In this document: piece after piece, positions 37,252 to 46,517 of the stretch
How the letters are laid out: every line of letters starts with the position of its first letter
How positions within the stretch are numbered: position 1 is the stretch's first letter
NCBI GenBank assembly: GCA_021785515.1
Contig: JAJYEX010000002.1
Coordinates: 219,328 to 283,327 of the forward strand
Direction: 5' to 3'
From: Pseudomonadota bacterium
GTDB lineage: Bacteria; Pseudomonadota; Gammaproteobacteria; Acidiferrobacterales; UBA6901
DNA: 64,000 bases
The notes under the pieces: model-generated
Database searches by the model: none
Seen by the model: only the letters and a program-made list of their open reading frames with translations
What the model was told of the DNA's origin: nothing
Program-made: the position numbers and the translations under genes

Positions 37252-38208
37252 ATGAGCGCCAGCGGCGGGCCGGCTGTTCTGGCCGAGGCCCTGACCAAGA
37301 AGTTTGGCGATTTCACCGCGGTTGATCATCTCGATCTGCGCATAGAAAGAGGGCAGGTCATCGGATTTCTCGGTCCAAATGGCGCGGGAAAATCCACCAC
37401 CATACGGATGCTGTGCGGCCTGCTTCTGCCGACCTCCGGACGGGCATCGGTGGCGGGTTTCGATGTTGGCCGCGAACCGGAAGCGGTACGCGAGCACATC
37501 GGCTACATGTCGCAGAAGTTTTCGCTCTACGGTGATTTGACTGTGCGGGAAAACCTGCGGTTTTTCGGGGGAATATACCGCGTGCGCAGGGAAGATTTTG
37601 CCGAACGCATGCGTTTCGCGATTTCCATGGCGGGACTGGAAGGCCGCCAGAATGCGCTGGTGCACACGCTCGCCGGGGGCTGGAAGCAACGTCTGGCGCT
37701 TGGATGCGCCATTCTCCATCGCCCGCCGGTTCTGTTTCTCGACGAGCCGACGTCCGGCGTGGAGCCCGAGGCCCGACGGCAGTTTTGGGATCTCATTCAT
37801 GATCTTGCCGCAGAACACGTCACCATTCTGGTGTCGACCCATTACATGGATGAGGCCGAATACTGCAACCAGGTCGCACTCATCGATCGGGGAACTCTCA
37901 TTGCCATGGGTACGCCAAGCGAGCTGCGTGGTCATCGCCTCAGTGGCCAGCTGTATGAACTGCGCTGTTCCCCGCTTGGCGGTGCCCTGAAGGCGCTGAG
38001 GGGCGTGACGGGAGTGGTCGAGGCCGCCATATTCGGTGATCGGCTGCACGTGGTACTCGCGGAAAACGCGCCCGCTGGAGCCGATATCCGGCGGCTTCTG
38101 TCCGAACACGGAATACAGGCCGATCTGCCGCGCAGGATCATGCCAAGCCTCGAGGATGTGTTCGTGCAGCTGGTTTCGCGCGGAGCGGAACACAGGGTGA
38201 CGGCATGA
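37252..38208 (+). CDS. ABC transporter ATP-binding protein (YbhF C-half-like)
   Basis: 318 residues. Walker A GPNGAGKSTT, Walker B VLFLDEPTSGVEP and a degenerate signature LAGGWKQRLALG, the variant found in the second half of YbhF. The pair with the previous gene forms a heterodimeric ATPase. It overlaps the first permease gene by four bases. Confidence 0.92.
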   Translation: MSASGGPAVLAEALTKKFGDFTAVDHLDLRIERGQVIGFLGPNGAGKSTTIRMLCGLLLPTSGRASVAGFDVGREPEAVREHIGYMSQKFSLYGDLTVRENLRFFGGIYRVRREDFAERMRFAISMAGLEGRQNALVHTLAGGWKQRLALGCAILHRPPVLFLDEPTSGVEPEARRQFWDLIHDLAAEHVTILVSTHYMDEAEYCNQVALIDRGTLIAMGTPSELRGHRLSGQLYELRCSPLGGALKALRGVTGVVEAAIFGDRLHVVLAENAPAGADIRRLLSEHGIQADLPRRIMPSLEDVFVQLVSRGAEHRVTA

Positions 38209-39338
38209 ATCTGCGCAGACTGCTTGCAATGGCGCTGAAGGAGGCACTGCAAATCTGGCGTGACCCACGCAGCCTCGCGGTTGCGCTGCTGATGCCGCTA
38301 ATGCAGATGGCCATTCTTGGTTACGGAGTAAGCCTGGACATCAAGCATGTCCCGCTGTGCGTGTACGACCAGGAAAACAGCCAGACTAGCCGTGCCGTGG
38401 TCGACCGCTTTATATCTTCCGGATGGTTTTCGGTAAGTCACGTCATCACGCGCTATTCGGGTATCCGTCGGGCCATGGACCGGGGCGCGTGCATCGCCAC
38501 GATTGTGATACCGGTGAATTTCTCGCGCACACTGTCGGCCACCGGTAGCGCTCCGATTCAGGCGATCTTCGACGCCACTGATGTCAACACCACCAATATC
38601 GCGCTTGGCTACGCGCAGGGTGTGGTCGCCCAGGCCAATGCTGACATCGTAGCGCAATGGGATGCTGCCCATGGGGTGCAGTCGTCTGCGGATTCAGGGG
38701 TCCAGCTCGATCCCACGGTCTGGTTCAATGAGACGCTCGACAGCCGATATTTCATCATTCCCGGCGTGGTGGCGGTGATTCTCGCGCTGGTGGGTGCCCA
38801 GCTCACATCGCTTACCATTTCACGTGAGTGGGAGCGGGGTACCATGGAGCAGCTCATTTCCACACCGATCAGTGCGCTCGAGGTGATGTTGGGCAAACTG
38901 ATACCGTATTTCCTGATCGGCCTGGTCGATGCGACGTTCTGCCTGAGTGTGGCCATATTCTGGTTCGACGTGCCATTCCGGGGGGAGATAGCGACGCTTT
39001 TTGTCACGACTGCACTGTTCAATCTGGTAGTGCTCGGTATCGGATACCTCATCTCAGTTCGCATCCGCAGCCAGCTTGGAGCAAGCCAGATCGCGCTCTT
39101 GGTGACAATGCTGCCGACAACACTGCTGTCCGGATATACCTTTCCCATCGACCAGATGCCGGCGCCGATCCGTGCACTTACCTATATCGTCTATCCTCGC
39201 TACTACGTCACGATACTGCGGGGCATTTTTCTGAAAGGCAGCGGCTTGTCGGATCTTTGGGGTCCGATGATCGGGCTGTCGCTGTACGCGGCCGGAATCA
39301 TATGGCTCGCTGCCCGGGCATTTCAAAAACGGCTTTAG
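38205..39338 (+). CDS. ABC-2 type permease (YbhS-like)
   Basis: 377 residues. One N-terminal helix (SLAVALLMPLMQMAILGYG), a large periplasmic domain, then five C-terminal helices. LTISREWERGTMEQLISTPISALEVMLGKLIPYF is the conserved ABC-2 coupling element, and MLPTTLLSGYTFPIDQMP the signature before the last helices. Forms the heteromeric channel with the next gene. In E. coli YbhFSR exports drugs and possibly Na+; substrate here unknown. Confidence 0.92.
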   Translation: MNLRRLLAMALKEALQIWRDPRSLAVALLMPLMQMAILGYGVSLDIKHVPLCVYDQENSQTSRAVVDRFISSGWFSVSHVITRYSGIRRAMDRGACIATIVIPVNFSRTLSATGSAPIQAIFDATDVNTTNIALGYAQGVVAQANADIVAQWDAAHGVQSSADSGVQLDPTVWFNETLDSRYFIIPGVVAVILALVGAQLTSLTISREWERGTMEQLISTPISALEVMLGKLIPYFLIGLVDATFCLSVAIFWFDVPFRGEIATLFVTTALFNLVVLGIGYLISVRIRSQLGASQIALLVTMLPTTLLSGYTFPIDQMPAPIRALTYIVYPRYYVTILRGIFLKGSGLSDLWGPMIGLSLYAAGIIWLAARAFQKRL

Positions 39339-39341
39339 CAT

Positions 39342-40472
39342 ATGTTCGGACGTCTGTCGGTAATGCTGTTCAAGGAATTCATCCAGCTGCGACGTGACCG
39401 CTGGATGATGTTCCGGCTGATTGTGCCGCTGTTTATCCAGATGGTTGTTTTTGGTTATGCGGCAACGTTCACCGTGCACCATGTCGCCACGGCGGTGCTC
39501 GATCTGGACCAGAGCCAGGCCAGCCGCAGCCTGATTTCGCATTTCGTTGCGACTTCCCGCTTCGACATCGTCGACATGGCCAGAAACCAGCGGCAGATCA
39601 CGAGAGACATCGTTCACGACAGGGCGGTGGTCGCGATCGTGATCCACGCAGGCTTCAGCCAGGATCTCGAGAGCGGGCGCGCCGCGCCGCTTCAGGTCAT
39701 CGTGGACGGCACGAACTCGAATACGGCACTGATCGCTTTGGGATACCTCAGCCAGATCACGTCGCAGTTTTCGGCGGAATGGGCGGCTCGGGCGATATCC
39801 CTGAACGTGAGCGCCGTGAGGCCGGAGACCGGAATCCGGCTTGAACCGCTGCCGTGGTTCAACGAAGGACTCAATGAGCGCTGGTTCTTCATTCCTGGCG
39901 TGATCGGCACCCTGACGCTGCTTCAGGTGGTGAGCCTGACTGCTTTTGCCGTCGTGCGCGAGCGCGAAGTCGGTACCCTGGAGCAGATCATGGTTAGCCC
40001 CATCCGCCCATTCGAATTCATACTCGGCAAGACCGTGCCGTTCTTTCTGATCGGATTTGGCGACATCGCCCTGGTGACTGCTTTCGGACTTCTGTGGTTT
40101 CGCGTGCCTTTTGTCGGTGATCCGCTGGTGATGCTGGGCGGGTCTTCGCTGTTTCTGATGGCGGCCGTTGGCATGGGGTTGCTGCTGTCAACGTTCTCAC
40201 GCACGCAGCAGCAGGCCTTCGCGCTCAATTTCTTTCTGCTCAACCCGTTTTTCATTCTTTCCGGATTTGCCTTTCCTATCGCGGCCATGCCGCGGTTTCT
40301 GCAGTGGTTCACGATGATCAACCCGCTGCGGTATTTTCTGGTGGTCATCCGGGCTGTTTTTCTCAAGGGCGTCGGAGTTGATGTACTGTGGCCGCAGCTT
40401 CTGGCGCTCGCGGCGCTCGCGGGTGTCATGCTCACCGTGAGTGTATTGCGCTTCAGAAAATCGCTCGAGTAG
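39342..40472 (+). CDS. ABC-2 type permease (YbhR-like)
   Basis: 376 residues, start three bases after the previous stop. Same plan as its neighbour: N-terminal helix, periplasmic domain, five C-terminal helices, with VREREVGTLEQIMVSPIRPFEFILGKTVPFF as the coupling element and FILSGFAFPIAAMP near the end. Paralogue of the preceding permease. Last gene of the operon. Confidence 0.92.
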   Translation: MFGRLSVMLFKEFIQLRRDRWMMFRLIVPLFIQMVVFGYAATFTVHHVATAVLDLDQSQASRSLISHFVATSRFDIVDMARNQRQITRDIVHDRAVVAIVIHAGFSQDLESGRAAPLQVIVDGTNSNTALIALGYLSQITSQFSAEWAARAISLNVSAVRPETGIRLEPLPWFNEGLNERWFFIPGVIGTLTLLQVVSLTAFAVVREREVGTLEQIMVSPIRPFEFILGKTVPFFLIGFGDIALVTAFGLLWFRVPFVGDPLVMLGGSSLFLMAAVGMGLLLSTFSRTQQQAFALNFFLLNPFFILSGFAFPIAAMPRFLQWFTMINPLRYFLVVIRAVFLKGVGVDVLWPQLLALAALAGVMLTVSVLRFRKSLE

Positions 40473-40675
40473 CCGCGACTGCGATCGCTGCTGCACGGGT
40501 CAGCGGAACCTGGCAGACGATGTGTCCGACGGAGCATGCTGGGTCCTGGCGGGAAGGGCAGAGCCAGTGCGCTCCCAGGCAATGCGCGCATGCGCGGAGA
40601 GAGTGATTGTCCGATGGGTCTCCGTCGTGCAGTCTGGCGGGTTTCCATTCTGGCTGGCCAGCGGCCAGTTCATCG

Positions 40676-41470
40676 TCAAACTTCGTGCGCGTTGTGCCAT
40701 TGCTGCAGAAACTGCAGCAATTCATGCGGTGGTTGCAGCCAGAGGTCGGCGCCGCTCGGGCGGGGGGCAGGGCGTACCAGCACGCCTAGGCCGCGTCCCC
40801 GGAGAGCACAGAAGGCATCTTCGTCGGTTTCATCGTCACCGAGATAGGCCACGGCGGTACCGACGCCCAGTTCCCGGAGTACGGCCTCCACCGCATGCGC
40901 CTTGTTGGTGTCGGGTGCCCGTAATTCGATGCCGCCATCGAAGTCGTGCCAGACGAGGTGTTCGTCCATGCGCTGCCATAACCACTGTTCGCGGACGATA
41001 TCGCGGATGACGGTGACCCGCTCAGGCGACAGTCCACGCCAATGGATCGCGAGGGCGGCAGGTTTATGTTCACAGCGCCCGCCGACGGCCTCGATCCGTC
41101 CGGTCCAGCTGTCGGCATCGAGCAGTGGGCGCAGTGTTTCCTCGCGTATGGTAGAGGTCCGGTATTCGCCGTCCGGCCGCAGATGTTCCCACCCGTGCGA
41201 TCCCCAGATTTCCGGCATGCAGTCCAGGTCTAGCAGCGGCAGGAGATCCTTGATCCAGCGGCCTGTCACCAGCACCACGCGCGTGCGGCCCTGCCGCATG
41301 ATGCGATTGAGCTGCTCGCACACTCCTGGATAGGGCAGCGCCGTACCCGGGTCGATCCGGAATGGCGCAAGCGTGCCATCGTAGTCGAGCAGCAGCGCGG
41401 ATTCCCGTGCAGCGCGCAGTGCCCGGAAGAATTCCTCGAAACCATCCTGCCTCGGGATCGTCTGGGCCAT
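40676..41470 (-). CDS. otsB: Trehalose-6-phosphate phosphatase
   Basis: 264 residues from the ATG at 41470 (GGAGG upstream, 13-base spacing). HAD-family motifs: ALLLDYDGTLAPF (nucleophile Asp and acid Asp), VLVTGR, WGSHGWEHLRP (substrate cap region), NKAHAVEAVL (Lys) and AYLGDDETDEDAF (metal Asp). Converts trehalose-6-phosphate to trehalose, an osmoprotectant. No otsA is adjacent, so the synthase is elsewhere or the gene acts on phosphosugars from another route. Confidence 0.9.
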   Translation of the reverse strand: MAQTIPRQDGFEEFFRALRAARESALLLDYDGTLAPFRIDPGTALPYPGVCEQLNRIMRQGRTRVVLVTGRWIKDLLPLLDLDCMPEIWGSHGWEHLRPDGEYRTSTIREETLRPLLDADSWTGRIEAVGGRCEHKPAALAIHWRGLSPERVTVIRDIVREQWLWQRMDEHLVWHDFDGGIELRAPDTNKAHAVEAVLRELGVGTAVAYLGDDETDEDAFCALRGRGLGVLVRPAPRPSGADLWLQPPHELLQFLQQWHNAHEV

Positions 41471-41829
41471 GGTCTCGGCGTGCCTCCGGGTGGTTGGGGC
41501 GCAGCGATCGGGAGTCGGCGCTCCCTTAGTGCTGGCTGAGCGGCTCTGCCGAGCGCTCGTTGTGTGATCGTTCGGTTGCGGGACAAATCCCGCGCCGTAT
41601 GGTCGGGCTGCAAAGTCACCGCCCTTCTTGCCGGGCACATCAGTATTGCCGGATCTTCACATCGCCTAGAAAGCTTATGGCACAGCTCGGGTACAGCGTC
41701 GGCTTGCCATGTCCGGAATCGTTGCGATGCCTCAGGCAAGCCGTGATAGGAACAACGTATTGGCATCATTTTAAACAACAGCCCGGTACCTGGCAACCCG
41801 CACGCAAGGGGGTGTTAGCGCAAAGCAGT
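41471..41829. other. Intergenic region between otsB and the truncated insertion element
   Basis: About 0.36 kb, no gene supported. It should hold the otsB promoter on the minus strand; an in-frame extension of otsB into it has no ribosome site. The insertion-element left end begins near 41830. Confidence 0.4.
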
Positions 41830-42590
41830 AATGTCCCCTCTGTCCCATTCTAAAATGTCCCCTTTTTGCTTTCGGGGGGATCGTGACAGAGGAGCTCGTG
41901 ACGATGAGTCGCAAAGAGGTGGATCGGCTGGGGGTCATCCAGGCGGTGGCCGGCAGGCAGCTGAAACAGGCCACAGCAGCGCAGCGCCTGGGACTCACGG
42001 TTCGCCAGATCAAACGCCTGGTACGCCGGTATCGGCAGGAGGGGGCCCCTGGGCTTATCTCGCGGCATCGCCTGAGGCGGCCCAACAATGCCTGGGCGCG
42101 CCCGCAACGCCGGGCGATCCTCGATCTTGTGCGCACGCGCTACGCCGACTTCGGTCCCACACTGGCCTGCGAGAAGCTCTGTAGCCGGCATGGCTATCGC
42201 CTCTCGAGGGAGACCCTGCGCCAGTGGATGATGGCCGATGGGTTGTGGGCGGGCCGGTCGCGCAAAACCGCGCGCATCCATCAGCGCCGTCCTCGCCGGG
42301 CCTGTCTCGGTGAGCTCGTGCAGATCGACGGCAGCCCCCACGACTGGTTCGAAGGCCGCGCGGGATACTGCAGCCTGATTGTCTTCATCGATGACGCCAC
42401 AAGCCGCCTGATGGCGCTTCATTTTGCCCCGGCCGAGACCACCGAGGCGTATATGCGCACCCTCGGTGTGTACCTGCACCAGCACGGCCGCCCCGTGGCG
42501 CTTTACTCGGACAGGCACAGCATCTTCCGCCTCAACCGTCCCGACCGGGAGGGCGAGCTCACCCAGTTTACCCGCGCCCTGCGCACGCTC
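41830..42590 (+). mobile_element. Truncated ISNCY-type insertion sequence
   Basis: The left end near 41830 shows the repeated ATGTCCCC motifs (41830s and 41850s) typical of this IS group, followed by the transposase gene. The right part of the transposase and the right terminal repeat are gone: homology stops at about 42590, some 130 bp before the SRP RNA gene. The remnant cannot transpose. Confidence 0.7.
41904..42590 (+). pseudogene. C-terminally truncated ISNCY family transposase
   Basis: From ATG 41904 (GAGGAG upstream) the product begins MSRKEVDRLGVIQAVAG, an HTH region (TAAQRLGLTVRQIKRLVRRY) follows, and the DDE core shows LVQIDGSPHDWFEG (first Asp) and ALYSDRHSIFR (second Asp). The normal sequence ends at TRALRTL near 42590; the following D-I...RVER-N-T region with the catalytic Glu is missing, and the frame runs on to 42767 through unrelated sequence into the SRP RNA gene. 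Inactive. Confidence 0.8.
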
Positions 42591-42719
42591 CGCGGCATGA
42601 CCGCGATCGCGTTTACCCGAACTTGCGGGACAGGTACACTAGACAGCATCGCTATGACCGGCAGACTGCCAGCGCATCAGCCCCGTAGCATATATATTGT
42701 TTATGTATCACTGATCACC

Positions 42720-42840
42720 AGCGGTTACGGCGGTGACGGTCGGTCCCTCCGCGACGAAGGGTTGTGAACCCGGTCAGGTCCGGAAGGAAGCAGCCGCAGC
42801 AGTCCGCTCGGGTGCGGAGTGCGGCCGGCCGGAACCGCCA
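42720..42840 (+). ncRNA. ffs: Signal recognition particle RNA (4.5S)
   Basis: GGTCAGGTCCGGAAGGAAGC at 42772-42791, continuing AGCC, is the invariant domain IV core (Ffh binding, GGAA tetraloop). The flanks pair: GCGGTT (42721-42726) with AACCGC (42833-42838). Ends are set by this pairing and are approximate. It lies 48 bp upstream of dnaX, as in many gammaproteobacteria. The truncated IS ends about 130 bp upstream, leaving little room for its promoter. Confidence 0.92.
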
Positions 42841-42888
42841 CCCATTTTCCGGATTCGGGTAGGTGGCGATGTTCAGGAAGATTCGGGC

Positions 42889-44475
42889 ATGAGCTATCAG
42901 GTATTGGCACGCAAGTGGCGGCCGCGCCAGTTTGCGGATCTGGTAGGACAGGAGCACGTGGTGCGCGCGCTGGTCAATGGCCTGGACAGCAACCGTCTGC
43001 ACCATGCTTTTCTTTTCAGTGGTACGCGCGGTGTCGGCAAGACCACGGTAGCGCGCATACTTGCCAAATCCCTCAACTGCGAAAACGGTGTGAGTTCGCG
43101 GCCATGCGGCTCGTGTCCGGCATGCATCGAGGTTGACGAGGGGCGGTTCGTTGACCTCATAGAGGTCGATGCGGCTTCCCGCACGAAAGTCGATGACACG
43201 CGCGAGCTGCTTGAGAATGTACAGTACGCGCCGACGCGGGGACGGTTTAAGGTATATCTCATCGACGAAGTGCACATGCTGTCATCCCACAGCTTCAATG
43301 CGCTGCTCAAGACGCTCGAGGAACCGCCTCCACATGTGAAGTTCCTGCTGGCGACAACCGATCCGCAGAAACTGCCTGTGACAGTTCTGTCGCGGTGCCT
43401 TCAGTTCAATCTCAAACGTCTGCAGCCGCAACAGATCGAGTTGCAGTTAAGCCGCATACTGGCCGCAGAAGGTATCCCGAATGAGGTACCGGCGCTGTCG
43501 TTGCTGGCGCAGGCCGCGGACGGCAGCATGCGTGATGGGCTCAGTCTGCTGGATCAGGCGATTGCCTACTGTGGCGGCACGGTCGCTGAGCGCGAAGTCC
43601 GGGATATGCTCGGCACCATTGACAACGCCACGATCGAACGATTGCTGGCGGCGCTAGCCGCCGGTGATGCGACTGCGGTGCTTGCCGTGGTGGCCGACAT
43701 GTCCGAGCGCAGCGTCGATTACGACGGCCTATTGCAGGAGTTGCTGCGCTGGCTGCACCACGTGGCACTGGCGCAGACCGCGGCGGATGTGCTGCGTGCG
43801 GATGCGCCGGACAGGGCGCAGTTGCTCGGGTTCGCACGGGATATGACGCCTGAGGACGTGCAACTGTATTACCAGACCGGACTCATTGGCCGGCGCGATC
43901 TGGCTCTGGCCCCTGATCCCCGCAGCGGACTGGAGATGGTGCTGCTCAGGATGCTGGCCTTCCGGCCGGCCGGCGCCCTGTCGGCCGGGTCTGATTCGGC
44001 GCAGGGCGCGCGGGGTGGTAACGTTCGCCCGGAAGGGCAGGTCGCCGCCGCGGCGGCGCCAGAAGGTTCCCCGCCACCCCCGGTCGCCGCACCTGTGGTC
44101 GGCGACTGGACGGGCCTGGTCACGCAGCTGCGGATCGCAGGGCTGATGCGCGAGCTCGCCAGTCACATGACTCTTGATTCGAGAGAAGGTAATACCTTTA
44201 ACGTGACGCTGGACCAGGGCATGGGGCATCTGCTCAACAGGGAGCGGGAAGAGGCATTGCGTGCAGCGCTTGGTGAGCACCTCCAGTGCGCGGTCGCGTT
44301 GCGCGTGCGAATAGGGGTGCCGCTCACTGAAACCCCGGCGCAGGTGAAGGTGCGCGAGAGCGATGAACGCCAGCGTGCGGCGGCGCGCGCCATTGAAGCT
44401 GATCCGAATGTGCAGGTGCTGGCTGAGACTTTCAACGCCCGTATCAGTCCTGGATCGGTTCGTCCGAAAGTGTGA
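42889..44475 (+). CDS. dnaX: DNA polymerase III subunits gamma/tau
   Basis: 528 residues from ATG 42889 (AGGAAG upstream); the frame is open into the SRP RNA but the conserved start is MSYQVLARKWRPRQF. Walker A GTRGVGKTT, the four-Cys zinc module (CENGV..PCGSCPAC), LIDEVHML and the SRC motif VLSRCLQF are intact. Loads the beta clamp and organises the polymerase. The C-terminal tau part is short (E. coli tau is 643 residues), with a Gly/Ala/Pro-rich linker at about 410-455. No obvious A-rich slippery site for a gamma frameshift was found. Confidence 0.96.
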   Translation: MSYQVLARKWRPRQFADLVGQEHVVRALVNGLDSNRLHHAFLFSGTRGVGKTTVARILAKSLNCENGVSSRPCGSCPACIEVDEGRFVDLIEVDAASRTKVDDTRELLENVQYAPTRGRFKVYLIDEVHMLSSHSFNALLKTLEEPPPHVKFLLATTDPQKLPVTVLSRCLQFNLKRLQPQQIELQLSRILAAEGIPNEVPALSLLAQAADGSMRDGLSLLDQAIAYCGGTVAEREVRDMLGTIDNATIERLLAALAAGDATAVLAVVADMSERSVDYDGLLQELLRWLHHVALAQTAADVLRADAPDRAQLLGFARDMTPEDVQLYYQTGLIGRRDLALAPDPRSGLEMVLLRMLAFRPAGALSAGSDSAQGARGGNVRPEGQVAAAAAPEGSPPPPVAAPVVGDWTGLVTQLRIAGLMRELASHMTLDSREGNTFNVTLDQGMGHLLNREREEALRAALGEHLQCAVALRVRIGVPLTETPAQVKVRESDERQRAAARAIEADPNVQVLAETFNARISPGSVRPKV

Positions 44476-44507
44476 CGGTGCTCAAAATTGACGGGAGGTA
44501 GACTCGG

Positions 44508-44828
44508 ATGAAAGGCGGATTGGGCAACCTGATGAAACAGGCCCAGGTAATGCAGGAGAACCTGCGCAAGGCCCAGGAACAGCTTGCGCAGGTCGAGGTC
44601 ACCGGCAATGCCGGTGGCGGGATGGTGTCCGTGACCATGACTTGCCGTCACGACGTGCGGCGCGTTCAGATTGACCCGTCGCTCATGCAGGACGACAAAG
44701 AGGTGCTGGAGGACTTGATTGCGGCGGCGATGAACGATGCTGTCCGCAAGGCCGAACAGGCGAGCCAGGAGAAGATGGCAGGATTGACCGCTGGCCTCAA
44801 TATTCCAGGCCTGAATTTTCCGTTCTGA
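44508..44828 (+). CDS. ybaB: YbaB/EbfC nucleoid-associated protein
   Basis: 106 residues. [21 protein letters not shown] and [14 protein letters not shown] are the family's conserved core; the C-terminus ends [17 protein letters not shown] as in E. coli YbaB. Dimeric DNA-binding tweezer-like protein. Lies between dnaX (32 bp) and recR (6 bp), the classical order. Confidence 0.95.
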   Translation: MKGGLGNLMKQAQVMQENLRKAQEQLAQVEVTGNAGGGMVSVTMTCRHDVRRVQIDPSLMQDDKEVLEDLIAAAMNDAVRKAEQASQEKMAGLTAGLNIPGLNFPF

Positions 44829-44834
44829 CCGCCG

Positions 44835-45431
44835 ATGTCCGATACTCCCGCAATCGACGGCCTCAAGCAGGCCCTGCGGAGGTTGCCCGGCGTGGGACCG
44901 AAGACCGCCCAGCGCATGGCATTTCATCTGCTCGAACGTGACCGGGACGGGGCCCGTCTGATCGTTGAGGCGCTGGGCAGCGCGCTCGAGCGTGTGCAGC
45001 AGTGCCGGTCCTGCAATAACCTGTGCGAGCAGGAAGTCTGCGCGCTGTGTTCCTCGGCACGTCGCGACGCAGGCCTTCTGTGTATAGTGGAGTCGCCGGC
45101 TGATCTCGCCTCGCTGGAACAGTGCGGGGCGTACACGGGCCGCTACTTTGTGCTCATGGGCCACCTGTCGCCGCTCGACGGGGTCGGCCCAGATGAGCTG
45201 GGTATTCCGCGGCTCGAAGCTCTGCTTGATGCCGGTGGAGTCAGGGAAGTGATTCTTGCGACCAACCTGACGGTAGAGGGGGAGGCTACCGCGCACTACG
45301 TCGGCGAACTTGCCCGGGAAAGGAATATTCTGGTCACCCGGATCGCGCACGGCGTACCGCTGGGCGGGGAGCTTGAGTACACGGATCGCGGCACGCTGGC
45401 GCGGGCCTTCAGCGGCCGGCGCGAGGTCTAA
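44835..45431 (+). CDS. recR: Recombination protein RecR
   Basis: 198 residues, full length. Helix-hairpin-helix (LRRLPGVGPKTAQRMAFHLL), a C4 zinc finger (CRSCNNLCEQEVCALC), Toprim domain (LCIVESPADLASLE) and the C-terminal Walker-B-like motif are present. Acts with RecF/RecO to load RecA at gaps. Last gene of the dnaX operon. Confidence 0.96.
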   Translation: MSDTPAIDGLKQALRRLPGVGPKTAQRMAFHLLERDRDGARLIVEALGSALERVQQCRSCNNLCEQEVCALCSSARRDAGLLCIVESPADLASLEQCGAYTGRYFVLMGHLSPLDGVGPDELGIPRLEALLDAGGVREVILATNLTVEGEATAHYVGELARERNILVTRIAHGVPLGGELEYTDRGTLARAFSGRREV

Positions 45432-45592
45432 GAGCGCTGCCCGAGCAGGCCGGTCCGCCTGGGCGCAATCAGCAGCGTCGGCGGTTCGGTATCATCACTT
45501 CTGGCGGCACCATTATCCTCACCGCTTGCGGTACCGACCAGCTGTTTTCCGGCCGGTCAGGGCCTTGAGTGGGTTCCGGTCCTCATTTTCGG

Positions 45593-45677
45593 CAACGTGA
45601 CAACACTATTATTTAGGTACAGTTGCGCGGCACAGCGTGTAATGTTGTTGGCCACGTCGCTCAAGTGTTGGTTATGC
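45593..45677 (+). repeat. Candidate attC-like site downstream of recR
   Basis: The 3' side (AGTGTTGGTTATGC, ending in GTTATGC at 45671-45677) resembles the 3' half of many integron attC sites. CAACACT at 45602-45608 pairs with AGTGTTG at 45664-45670, and GCAAC lies outside it. The 5' core box does not match the RYYYAAC consensus well. Candidate only. Confidence 0.4.
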
Positions 45678-45692
45678 GGTACTGGGAGGAGC

Positions 45693-46253
45693 ATGAATCA
45701 ACAAACAACAAATGAGATCCAGAGGCAACTCGATTCGAGGGAAAGTGTTTTGTGGTCCGGCCAGCCGCGGCAACGCATCATGCTGCGTGGTTCTGATTTA
45801 TTGGGAATTCCTTTCAGCATGTTGTGGGGTGGGTTCGCAATCTTCTGGGAGTACAGTGCCTTTATTCATGGAGCACCGCCGTTCTTCTTGTTGTTTGGCG
45901 TAGTGTTCGTAGCGATAGGTCTGTACTTGATCGTGGGTCGTTTTTACGTCGATGCAAAACAAAGAGCAAGGACAGTTTATGCCGTTACCACAGACCGCGT
46001 GCTTATCATTTCCGGATTGGGTGGACAAAAAATTCAATCACTCGCGCTTCGAACACTTTCGGACGTATCGCTGACTGAATCAAAAGACGGTTTCGGTTCA
46101 ATTTCATTTGGCAATTCATTTCCGTTAACGTCTTTATTTGGCGGCATGTCGTGGCCGGGAATGGGAAGATTTTCCGGTCCGCGTCTTGATACAATCAATA
46201 ATTCAAAGCAGGTTTACCAAATCATCCGAGAGGCACAGAAAAATGCCACATAA
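45693..46253 (+). CDS. PH-domain membrane protein
   Basis: 186 residues from ATG 45693 (GGGAGGAG upstream). Two helices (LLGIPFSMLWGGFAIFWEYSAF; FFLLFGVVFVAIGLYLIVGRF) are followed by a bacterial PH-like domain (YAVTTDRVLIISGLGGQKIQSL; LTESKDGFGSISFGN), similar to YdbS-type proteins. Function unknown. AT-richer than recR. Its TAA stop lies within an attC-like start sequence (TAACACGTTGTTCG), typical of integron cassettes. Confidence 0.75.
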   Translation: MNQQTTNEIQRQLDSRESVLWSGQPRQRIMLRGSDLLGIPFSMLWGGFAIFWEYSAFIHGAPPFFLLFGVVFVAIGLYLIVGRFYVDAKQRARTVYAVTTDRVLIISGLGGQKIQSLALRTLSDVSLTESKDGFGSISFGNSFPLTSLFGGMSWPGMGRFSGPRLDTINNSKQVYQIIREAQKNAT

Positions 46254-46275
46254 CACGTTGTTCGTGCGACGTCTT
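46251..46275 (+). repeat. Half attC-like sequence at the end of the PH-domain gene
   Basis: TAACACGTTGTTCGTGCGAC begins at the stop codon and resembles the 5' half of the aadA-type attC (TAAC...GTTC...CCGACG). It is partly complementary to the attC-like 3' half upstream of the same gene. The matching 3' half does not follow here, so the site is incomplete. Confidence 0.4.
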
Positions 46276-46517
46276 CTCCGATTTAAGTAGCGCACCGGTT
46301 TCGAGTCCACTCTCATCGGTGAAACCGAGAAAATGCAGTCAACTTCCCAGCATGCACGCCGGTACCGGGATCCTTGACAATTCATTGTTGACAGGATACG
46401 TGTTTAATATCGCCAGCCTACAGCAATCGCCGGTGCGGCTCGGACGATAAAAGCAGTTGATCTATAGCGCGGGGCTAGTGCGCCAGGAAAATTCTAAGGA
46501 GCGAGGCATCGAGATCC
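46254..46517. other. Spacer before the acyltransferase gene
   Basis: 264 bp, no gene. TTGACA occurs twice (46374-46379 and 46388-46393) and either could be a -35, but neither has a good -10 at the right distance. Confidence 0.35.

Noticed and set aside
37027-38268. 413-codon minus-strand frame opposite the second ABC ATPase
   Set aside because: Antisense shadow; the plus strand has all ABC motifs.
46374-46410. Double TTGACA as a strong promoter for the acyltransferase
   Set aside because: No -10 box at a suitable distance from either copy.
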